Part shown: positions 12,671-25,694 of the stretch, in pieces
Position numbering within the stretch: position 1 is the first letter of the stretch
Layout of the letters: each line of letters opens with the position of its first letter
Source of the DNA: Cryptomeria japonica
Taxonomy: Eukaryota; Streptophyta; Pinopsida; Cupressales; Cupressaceae
Assembly: GCF_030272615.1 (NCBI RefSeq)
Contig: NC_081408.1
Span: 338,736,793-338,800,792, forward strand
Direction of reading: 5' to 3'
DNA length: 64,000 bases
Program-made: the position numbers and the translations under genes
Notes under the pieces: generated by a model
The model's input: the letters and a program-made list of their open reading frames with translations, nothing else
Told to the model about the DNA's origin: nothing
Database searches by the model: none

Positions 12671-13265
12671 TTCTTCATTCCTTATTTATCTTCTTTTCAG
12701 TTCTTCAACATTGGGTAATATGTTAGTATCTCCTAATTAGAGCAAAATAGAATTAAATGTTATGGTGTTTAATCTATATTGCTTCGTTCTTGACAAGCGT
12801 GTTTCTTTACTTTATAGTTTGTCTTGAATTCATTTATGTAAATTGTAAAAGATTTACATTTCCATTATGCTAGCATATTTTGCAATGTCTTATGTGTTAA
12901 GTAGAATTGTATCATGTTGTGTTTAAGTTCAAAGTTAAATCACATTAGTTATATGATTCTTAGACTTAAGGCATATTTCTTTCCTATCATCAATGTAGTA
13001 CTTGATTAAATATTTTAATTAAGTCACACATGTATCAATTTAATCATGGAGCATTAAGAAATCAATCACATGGAAATTAAATCCTGAACATACATGTACA
13101 TCTACCAAATGTATTAGATTTAATCAAAGCAAAATATACATTGTTTTAAGCATTAAAGATAACACATTTGTGACAAAAGAGAAGCATGTATATATATATG
13201 TGTGTGTGTGTGTGTGTGGATCATATACAAATATAGGTCACTGTACATCCAAAATCATCATAAAA
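12671..13265 (+). other. G1 spacer after pol, no gene, TA/TG microsatellite
   Basis: AT-rich DNA between the pol stop and the antisense PMD gene. A (TA)n(TG)n run lies at 13189-13218. No coding frame of substance on either strand. It would be the 3' flank of the antisense gene; no terminator can be named. Confidence 0.7.
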
Positions 13266-15403
13266 TCATCTCCTATCCCTAGGGCTGGTGGCTAGAAAGT
13301 GACGACTAGATGCTCCCTCCTGATCTAGCCGTGCAGGTGGAACCATAGGTGTGTAGCGTGATATAGACCATGAGTGACTCCGAGAGGAACTCCTACGATC
13401 CCTATCCATAAGGATCACGTGATAGGAGGTAGCCTCGGCCTGAGCTACTGCTAGATCTCGATGTGCCTGCTGAAGGTTCTCTGATAGAACTCTCTCTCTC
13501 TCCCTCCATATGTCTACCTGTACTCGGAATGGGGAAAACAAGTCCTCATGCCAACCCATGTTCCCCTGAGGTCTATAAGCAATCTGGGAGGAACTAGGGA
13601 TCTGTTCCATCGTGGAAATGTCTGTCACTGCTTGCTGAATCAGTGAATGCCGCTCCTGCACATTAGCTGTAGCAGTAGAATAGATTTTTGTATTAGTACC
13701 ATTCTATATCATCAAAACATTAATCAATCAATATAAACCTACTATACCTGGATCTCCCTCACACCAGTAGGGATCATGGTATGGTAGCATCTGTGACTGG
13801 GAACTACTAGGCTCCCCTCGCTCGAATAATCTATGCATGATGGGTGTAGGCTGGATGGTACTAGAAATAGGTCTCCGTATCGCCTCGTGTTCCCCCTTTT
13901 GGGGAATAAGAGGAGGATCTAGAGCTATGGTATCATCTCCTGAATGGTGGGGAGTTGCATCTGACCCCTCCTCATCATCTCTATCCTCCTCCTCCTCATC
14001 ATCCTCATCCTCATCCTCATCCTTGTCCTCATCCGCATCCTCACCTGCATCCTCCTCATCCTCATCTCTATCCATGTCCTCCTCCTCCTCCTCCTCGGCA
14101 CTAGGCTGATCTCCTATGGGTGGATCAAGATCTCCTACCTCCTCATGACCCTCTCCCTCCTTTGACTCCTTTGACCTAGATCCCTGGTCCTCATCTCGGT
14201 CTCCATGTCTCCATGGTCCTGGATGGCCCGTCGAGTGATCTAGTGGAAAGATAGGCCCTGGGTATGATCTCATAAACCATGAGACATACCTGCGCTGTGC
14301 TCCAGGCTCTGCAGAGTAATCAGTGACTACATCTTGATCAGATCCCTCTATATCTGTAGTCTTGATGTCATCTATCATCAGCCTCGCTACTGCTCTAGGT
14401 TTGGGAAGGACTCGTGAGTGTCGAGTATAGATGGGTACATCGGCTGGAACGCACTGCTCTAGCCCAAACTGCCTCCGTACTTGGTCGAAGTAGAATGGGA
14501 CTATGATATGTGAATATCATCCCTGCAGTAGGCGGTTCCTCTGTAGGCATGCTAACTATCTCTCCATCCCATCCCATCTATGCATCCGCAAATAGGGTCT
14601 CCATATGATCACCTCAGCTGTCAATCTGTCAAAAATCACTCTCCAATATAGCAGATCTCTAAATCTCCACTCGCTGGTAAGTGGATAAGAAAACACCCTA
14701 GCTCGCTCGCTAGCCGTACTCATCAAAAAGCTGACAGACCTGGTGCATGTGAAGTGCTCAAATATCCACACCTGCAAAAGTGTGCATGTCATCAAGCTGC
14801 AACCCTGTCCAAACACATACTCCTCAAGGTCATGATAGAGATGTGCAAGCATACTCCGACCCCAAGCATATACTCTCCTATGTCTCTCCATAGCTCTGAT
14901 GCACCATGTGAGACCTCCATGCATGTGTGTACCTCACCCATTAGGGCAAACAGCTAGTGCTATGATGGTGATCATAAGATGTCTCATAAGGGGAACCTCT
15001 CCTGTAGGATGTAAGAGCCAGTTGACCATGATGCGACCTCTCGTCTCGCTCAGCATGACTCTCCCTATGCAATATACCTACTCCCTCTGATGGTCCTCCG
15101 TAGACCGATCAGTCACGTATGTCACAGTAGTTCCTCTGATAGGAAGATGAAGTATGTAGTACACATCCTCAAGTGTAACCGTCAGCTCCCCTACTGGAAG
15201 ATGGAATGTACATGTGTCAGGATCCCATCGCTCCATCAGTGCCATCAGCATCACAGGATGGAACCAAATGGCTGGCATGAGGATCGCATACCATAAACCC
15301 ACGATCGACAATGTGTCTCTCTCTGCCTGAGTCAGCTGCAGAATTTGATCTCGCAAACTGCGAAGAATCTGTCCCGCCGTATGCTCTCTCATGTATGGGA
15401 GAC
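13266..15403 (-). pseudogene. Antisense plant mobile domain (PMD, MAIN-like) gene in G1
   Basis: All parts lie in one minus frame: ERWDPDTCTFHLPVGE, TVTLEDVYYILHLPI (15140-15250), SMLAHLYHDLEEYV, LLQVWIFEHF (14750-14850), VRRQFGLEQCVP (about 14450) and YVSWFMRSYPGP (14270). These match the core of the plant mobile domain of MAIN/MAIL and PP7-like proteins, known to occur both in host genes acting in gene and TE silencing and inside transposons. A Glu/Asp-rich tail (13950-14110) and an Arg-rich end follow. An 81 bp intron (13667-13747) keeps frame. Stops at 15078 (CAG to TAG), near 14946, 14556 and 14517 break it. The 5' exon is uncertain: an AG acceptor at 15404 and a GAG/GTGAGT donor at 15716 fit an intron, but the joined frame has a stop. 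Confidence 0.85.
13667..13747 (-). other. Retained intron in the antisense PMD gene
   Basis: Read on the minus strand, GATCCAG/GTATAG opens and CTACAG/CTAATG closes an 81 bp AT-rich segment that contains in-frame TGA and TAG. Removing it joins GDP to NVQERHSLIQQ with an Ala codon across the join, in frame. Size, borders and T-rich 3' end fit a plant intron. Confidence 0.68.
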
Positions 15404-15511
15404 CTTGCAACACAAAAACATAACTATAATCAATACTCAATCATCAAAATCATTCACGCAAACTGTTGAACATCGTATGCTAACCCTGATGTCTCTCACT
15501 AAGTCCTGATT

Positions 15512-15640
15512 GGGACCATGGCACCCTGTCAGGGACCATGGCACCCTGAAGGGACCATGGCACCCTGTCAAGGACCATGGCACCCTGAAGGGACCATGGT
15601 GCCCCACAGGGACCATGGCGCCCTGGGTGGGACCCATGGT
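15512..15640 (+). repeat. 19-20 bp minisatellite GGGACCATGGCACCCTG in G1
   Basis: Six to seven head-to-tail copies of GGGACCATGGCACCCTGWM with minor changes, far richer in G+C than its surroundings. It lies in the putative first intron of the antisense PMD gene. Its reverse complement GGGTGCCATGGTCC differs by one base from the GGGTGCCCTGGTCC units of the G1 LTR. Confidence 0.9.
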
Positions 15641-16376
15641 CAGATTCCAGGGCCCCTAAATGATCACAGAAAGTCAAAATGCAGAAAATCAAAAGTCAAC
15701 ATTCAGTCAACTCACCTCGTCTAGTGGCTCGTCATCGATCACGGCCTGGCACAGGATCTTAATACTCGTGGGATGCTTCGATCATCATGAACGCATGATG
15801 ATGGCTATGTGGGCTCTGCTGCAATGAACAGTATTCTGAAATCAACAAACTGACAAATGCAAATGTCACTTTCAAAGTATATACTTTCATTCCTTTACCT
15901 TTACTTTCGAAACCCTAATTTTCCTTTATCACTCATTTCATCATAACTTGAGTTTGGGAGATGCAATTTTTGAACCGTTTGTTGCGTAGGAATCATATTT
16001 TCATTCCCCTACTCTCGGGATGTTCCAAAAAGTGCTTTGATGAAGCCTATTCAGTGAACATCCCTCATCAATACTCTCTTACACAATTTGTTGTAAGTAA
16101 ACATGCTACCCTGTTTCACCTCCCTAATAAGCAAGTCAAAATAGGGGGGCATATAGCTACTCACAAATTTCATCACTTTCCTTAGTAAGCATTAGGTGAT
16201 TTTGTGATCTAACGTGTGTTTTGTAGGGTGTGGTTCCTAACTATGTACTGCAAATACCACTGGGGGCTTCGTCTGACAACTTATGGATATATCCTTTTTC
16301 AAATGATGTTTACTTTTCTGTACTTTAGCTTGCATATGCACGTAGTACTCATATGACCGCTAAAGTGGGGGCTAAA
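15641..16376 (+). other. G1 3' untranslated region and polypurine tract
   Basis: It holds the possible first exon of the antisense PMD gene (about 15716-15790), then AT-rich non-coding sequence. TGGGGGCTTCG near 16261 and AAAGTGGGGGCTAAA at 16362-16376 are purine/G-rich; the latter abuts the 3' LTR and is the polypurine tract. I see no other gene. Confidence 0.7.
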
Positions 16377-18029
16377 TGTAGCGTCGTAAATTGTACGCAC
16401 TTGCTAGGGTGGTACAATTTCACACCTAGTTTAGCACCCACCTTGGTGCATTTTACTTTTTGCATTGCATTTCTCCTTTAGCACTTAATCAAATTAATTA
16501 GGTCTAAGGTCCTATTTCATCGTCCTCTACATCATAAAGTTGGGCCCTTTCGTTAAAGTGTGCCCTTTTCATTTTATTCCTCCAATACATCATTTAATCA
16601 AAAACCCTAATTAAGTCCTATTTTGAACTTGGGGGCTTGGTTTCGGGGGTCAAAACATCTTGAAATCACCTGTAACTTCGGGATTCTCTCTAAAATCATC
16701 ATATCCGATGGCCCTGAAAATTTGGTGAAAAGTTGTCGGGACCGTAGCGCCTGGAGTGGACATGGTCCCGAACATTTTTCCTGAAATTTTAGGAGCACAA
16801 TCCAATCATAAAATAAAGCTTAACCCCAAGAAATTGGTGGGAAATTCAATCTCTAGGTTGGCCAAAAGATGAAATTACGACCTAGAGTTTCATACATAAG
16901 AGCTCTCTTTCTTCATTTGAAAGGATCTGATTTTTGTTTCAGGAACCTCATATGCAGCGAAAGAGTAGATCTTTGAAGACTTCAACAACATTCAACATCC
17001 CTCTATCAAGCATTTATCAATTTCATTCATTCATTTAGGGCTTGAAAGACATTGCAGAACAATAGGAGATTACCAATTGAAGATTGGCTTGTACCCCTCC
17101 CTTGGGGGTTGGGTATGATTTCATGTTGTTTTCATGTCTTTGCATAAGCTTCAATATATCCTTTATTCATGCTTTAGATCACTTTGCATCTTGATTTAGA
17201 GAATTTACATCGTCATTTACAAGCAATTAGGGTTTACTTTCTAGGTTTCTCTAGTTTGCTTGCTTGCATTTTAGGATCTTGCACACACACAAGGTTTGCA
17301 CACACAATACATTTTACAATACAACTTGGCTATTCATGGAGGTGGAAATCACCAAAGTGGGGGTTTGACTAAGGCAAAACCCTATATAGCCACCCATACC
17401 CTTTTCAGATATAAGTGCAGGTTTCGGGACTCGGACGATGCCGCAAGTTACAGATCTGGGAAAAGCAGGTTGAGACAGCACTCCACACCAAATTGCAGAG
17501 CAAAAATCCTGGACAGGGGCATGGGGTGCCCTGGTCCTGCCAGGACAGGGGCGTTGGGTGCCCTGGTCCCTGGGACAGAGGTGCTGGGCGCCCTGGTCCT
17601 CCTGACAGACAGCATTTCTGACAGTTTCCAGAGTGCAAGACAGCAGTTTCAGGAGCAGTTTCCAGCACTGTATCAGGACAGCGGTGCTCGCGCCCCCGTA
17701 CCAAACATTTTCAATCAGATTTTGACTCTGGGTATGCATCTGCATTCTTATTTCATCCTTGTATTTACAGTTGTTCATTGTTTAATCTCAATTCTGCAAT
17801 CTTGTTATTCGTTTGTACATGCATTTTGGGATTAGGACTTGAACTTGCATCATTTTATCTTTCAATTACAACAAAGGAATAGAAATCCTAATAGGTAGCC
17901 CGTGTCTCTCTCTTTCACAAAAAGAAGTAGCCAATTGTGTGATACCTCTAGGCACTTTCGTATTCCGTAATGTGTGTCAAAAGGTAGGATCAGGGCATGT
18001 TAACCTAGTCTCGCTTTTTCCCCTACACA
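16377..18029 (+). repeat. 3' LTR of G1
   Basis: 1,653 bp, TGTAGCG to TACACA, collinear with the 5' LTR. It lacks a 4-base TTAA-type duplication found at 5425-5443 of the 5' LTR and differs by scattered, mostly C/T, substitutions. TATA element at 17383-17388. The GGGTGCCCTGGTCC-type triplet lies at 17524-17600. Confidence 0.95.
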
Positions 18030-18489
18030 ATGTGCATATATAGATTTTGATTGGGTAGGAGATGTGGATGACATGAAGAGCACTAATGGCGATGCATTGA
18101 TTCCTGGGAAGAAGTTGGTTTCATGGCTTAGCAAGAAATAGTCATGTACTTCATTATCTATTGCTGAAGTGGAATATTTAGCTGTTGCTACCAACTGTAC
18201 TCAAATTTTACTAGATATAAGGGTAAGTTATGATGAGCCTATTGTTATACACTATGATAATACTGTTGCTATTGATATGTCAAAAAATATGGTATTTCAT
18301 TCCAAATCAAAACGCATTTCTATAAGGTACAATTTCTTGAAGGAAAAGGTTGAAGAAAAGGAAATCAGATTGGTTTATGTGCCTACTAAGGAGCAGATTG
18401 TAGATACTCTAACTAAACCATTTCCTAAAGATAAATTTGAATATCTCAGAGATCAATTAGGGGTTACCAACCCTCCAGAAGAGACTTAG
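18030..18489 (+). pseudogene. Copia-1 RNase H tail after G1
   Basis: After the second ATGTG the Copia-1 frame resumes: YIDFDWVGDVDDMKSTNGDA, LVSWLSKK then TAG, SLSIAEVEYLAVATNCTQIL, IHYDNTVAIDMSKNMVFHSK, VPTKEQIVDTLTKPFPKD and the final GVTNPPEET. Relative to Copia-2 it has lost a short piece after TQIL (WMKQI) and has a small change at ALIPGKK. It would have been the C-terminus of the polyprotein. Confidence 0.93.
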
Positions 18490-18754
18490 AGATGTAGGAA
18501 TGCATCAATCCGGTAAGCTTATCAGATATTTTCTTTGATCTGGGTTGATGAGATGATGCTACTACTCAGGGGGATTAGTTAGTTGTTTGGTTCAATATTT
18601 TTGACTTGGTATCCATCCTTTTTCATTTATGTCAAAGGGGGAGAGGTGGTATTCATGTGAAAATAAATCATATCTTTAAGGGAGATTGTTGGCATTCCTT
18701 GGCACTTGGATGTTTTTCACATTTAGTGTTGCCATCAATGCCAAATGGGGAGAT
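18490..18754 (+). other. Copia-1 3' untranslated region with two polypurine tracts
   Basis: No gene. AAAGGGGGAGAGG at 18634-18646 and the mutated main tract AAATGGGGAGAT at 18743-18754 stand 112 bases apart, the same spacing as in Copia-2. Confidence 0.75.
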
Positions 18755-19979
18755 TTTTGGCAATATGTTGGATTTAGTTAAGTATTGTCATTGATGTCAA
18801 CATTGCATCCCAGATGGAGGCTATCTCAGTTAGACCTATCCCAATTAGTCTTGGTGATCATCTTGGTTTTGGCTATGATTTTGATCTGATATGATCAGAT
18901 CTCTAGAATTGGTTTTGGATGCTTACTCTGGATGGTTATTTGTTTGTCATATTTTGTAGGTTCATGTTTTTGTGCTTCGGTAACTATCACTTATGTTCTT
19001 GGTTGGTATTTTCTGGTACCAATTAGTTTTACTGGTAAGTGATATTTGGTGTTTTGGTTAGACAATTTTGGTTCGGCTTATGGAATCAATTTCTATCATG
19101 CTAAAGGTGCTTCTTGATCATACTCTAAGTATTTGGTGTCTTTGTATTGGCTAGCGTTCTGTTATGGTGATCCTATTTGGATCCAGTTAGAATTTCTATG
19201 TTACTCCACTAAGGGTTTCTACCAGTTGGTGAAGCATGTTGGATTTTGATCTTAGTGGATTTTCTGACTGATGGAATTGTTTGGTTACTTGATTTAGGTC
19301 CATCTTATGTAATATAAATCATAATATTGGTCTGGTGATACCGTGTAATGTAATTTTTGTTATTATGGGTTTATGTGTTTAAGGTTTAGCCAACCTTGTT
19401 AATAAGGTTGATGATCTGTATTTATAGGTGACGTATTCATGTAATTTGTATATCGATGGATGGATGGGATTGATGGTTATGTTTGCATTATCAGAGGAAG
19501 GTTTATGTTGGAATAAGTGATATATCATTTAGTGAAGGTTTGTGTATTATAGGCCAGACATTTGTGCTTAACTGGAACCATATCAAGCATTAGGAGATGC
19601 TACTTTCACAGTTCATTCTTTCTAGATTGTAGTCTGATGTTTTTGTAAGTCAATGAGACTTCTTTTTTATGATGAGCAGTGAGCTCTAGGTGGTTGGCCT
19701 GATTGTAAGTGCAACCCCCATTGTAATTTCACATAATGTTGTAGAAGTATTATCTAATTGTGGGTAGGGTTTCCCATAGTGGTTTTTCCCTTTACTGGGA
19801 TTTCCACGTCAAAATATTGGTGTTGTGTACTATTCTTTCATGTTCTATCCTTCATTGTGTTGATTTTTTTTGCTCTAGTTTAATTTGTTTTGATATGCAT
19901 TAGTTCTTATTTCTTATGGTAAACTGATTCATCCCCCCCACCCTTCTCAGTTTACTCCCAGTATCAGATCTGTCTAACA
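18755..19979 (+). repeat. 3' LTR of Copia-1
   Basis: 1,225 bp matching both Copia-2 LTRs from the TTTTGGCAATATG start (mutated from TGTTGGCAATATG) to the CTAACA end. A C-rich tract and TCTCAGTTTACTCC lie just before the end, as in Copia-2. Confidence 0.93.
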
Positions 19980-24021
<4,042 letters not shown>

Positions 24022-24037
24022 TCCTCCCCTCCTAAAG
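24022..24037 (-). other. Polypurine tract of the LARD
   Basis: Minus-strand CTTTAGGAGGGGAGGA directly precedes the LTR start TGTAGTACCCC, the arrangement needed for plus-strand priming. Confidence 0.75.
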
Positions 24038-24683
24038 TTCGAATTACTCCTGGAAGTCACAAGGCTAGGATGGGACAACAAGGACACCTAAGTCATCGCA
24101 CTCACATAACATAACCGAAAATCTTAACTTAACTTAAGGAGAATGCAATCCACAAAATAAATATACTAATGTATAGAAATCAACATCCCAAATAAACTAT
24201 ATTAACATAAACATTTCCTGCCTTTTCTAAATCAATTAGTTAACATTGAACAAATCTTCCTTTTACATTCCTCAATTATGAAAATCAATGTGTTAAAAGA
24301 GTTACAACAAGATGTGTCATCTTTTATTACCTATATTAAACATACTAACAACCTTATTCAACTTCTAGGAACCACTATTCCAACATACATTCATACAAGA
24401 AAAGATCTTCTACAAAAATCCTTATCCAAAAGTTTACATATCGTATTGTACAAAGCATCATAACTTAGTCTATCCAAACATGAAAAACATTTATTTTACA
24501 TCAATAAGCACCATAAAGATGATATTTACCTGTCTACTACAACATCCTAATTATGCACACTTCACTGCATTACTAGGTTAACCACAACATAATCTCATAT
24601 CTAACTCTAAAATTCAGTCGTAACTAATATTTCATACTAACTCTTAGGTACATAATGCATACACATTAAATGAATAAAGGTTC
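24038..24683 (-). other. LARD interior, left piece, no gene
   Basis: AT-rich non-coding DNA between the purine tract and the M1 insertion. The last five bases, GGTTC, are the target-site duplication of M1. Confidence 0.75.
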
Positions 24684-25467
24684 TATTAGGATTCCCAAAG
24701 ATACTCAGAGGGGGGGTGAATTAGTATCTGACTGGCTTAGTAATTTTCTTAACTTATAACATGAAAAGCATATTGAAACTGTGTACCAGTAAACCAGAAA
24801 TAATGCAGTGAATAAGAACAACAACCACAACATGAAAAGCACACCATAACACAATATTTTCATGAGGAAACCTGGTGTGGGAAAAACCTTGGTGGGATTT
24901 GTGACCCACAATATTCGCTTACTGGCCAATAAGGGAATATTACTGTTTACAATAGGGGCCTGCACATGTAGGAAGGCCAAGTGCTAGAGCTCATTGCTCA
25001 GATACAAAATAAGTCACACTGACTTACAAAATTAGATTATACAAATCCAATGTCTTGTACTGCTTCAAATTAGCATCTACTATGCTAGATTTAGTACCGA
25101 TTTAAGCTCTACAATATACATAAACCCTTATCCTAATAATTCGCACATTAGGTCTGCTATTTCTTTTTTTTTCTTCACTCTCAAAATGATCTACAATGAT
25201 CTGATACATATATGAGTCATATTACAATCCACCATGTCATCTTACAAAATATTTTACAATTAATTACAAAATACATTTATACAAAATTCTTGGTAGCCAG
25301 GGTGCCGGTAATCTTCTTTTTTGGTGTCAGTGATCTGTATGTCGGTGTAGAGTCTACCGGTGTCGGTGCTTATGTCTACCTACCGGTATCACATGATTGT
25401 AGGTTTCCATCAATGACAATACCTTCAATCACCTACAATTTCTCATTGGAGTGTGCATTTTCCAACA
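24684..25467 (-). repeat. 3' LTR of M1
   Basis: 784 bp; on the minus strand it starts TGTTGGAAAATGC and ends GGAATCCTAATA (last CA changed to TA). It matches 30650-31434 and the P1 LTR. Near 25298-25390 lies a cluster of CGGTG/CCGGT motifs. The polypurine tract (minus AAAGGGGGAGAT) abuts it at 25468-25479; a second tract lies at about 25638-25648. Confidence 0.92.
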
Positions 25468-25694
25468 ATCTCCCCCTTTGGCATTGATGGAAACACTCAT
25501 GAGAAAAATCAAAAAGTGTCCAAAATGATGTCCAAAAGGAATCTACCAAAATTGTCTTACCAAAATTGTGTGCCCAAAAATGTATGCTCCCCCTAAGCTG
25601 ATGATGTCCTGTTCTAATCATTTTTCTCATCTCACTACTCCCCCTTTGACATCAATGACAAAGGTTGTCATTCACCGTCAGTGGAGTGTGGATC

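Larger units (their letters stand above)
5314..18029 (+). mobile_element. G1: complete Ty3/Gypsy Tat-type element, 12.7 kb
   Basis: Two direct LTRs (5314-6969 and 16377-18029) begin TGTAGCG and end TACACA. The flanking 5-bp target-site duplication ATGTG is perfect (5309-5313 and 18030-18034), and removing G1 with one copy rejoins the Copia-1 RNase H frame. Pol order is protease, RT, RNase H, second RNase H, integrase, which is Gypsy order. The second, archaeal-type RNase H marks the Tat lineage. Between pol and the 3' LTR lies an antisense PMD gene. No recognisable Gag capsid or zinc knuckle is present. Many differences between the two LTRs are C/T changes. Confidence 0.95.
3859..19979 (+). 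mobile_element. Copia-1: 5'-truncated Copia element, split by G1
   Basis: It consists of pol from the integrase/RT linker onward (3859-5313), resuming at 18030-18489 after G1, then the 3' untranslated region, polypurine tract and a complete 3' LTR (18755-19979). The 5' LTR, gag and first half of pol are missing. Text and LTR match Copia-2 closely. The base string after its 3' LTR, GTTAA, nearly matches the CTTAA before the 5' LTR of Copia-2. This suggests the two copies descend from one insertion event that was later duplicated together with its LARD host. Confidence 0.88.

Noticed and set aside
13837-14109. A plus-strand Ser-rich frame in G1
   Set aside because: It is the reverse of the Asp/Glu-rich tail of the antisense PMD gene, which has the better domain evidence.
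15090-15724. Plus-strand frames over the PMD region and the minisatellite
   Set aside because: They overlap the antisense PMD frame, which has recognisable motifs; the plus frames have none.
17296-17835. A 179-residue frame in the G1 3' LTR and its counterpart at 6461-6775
   Set aside because: The frames lie wholly inside LTRs, differ between the two copies and have no protein character apart from the G+C repeats.
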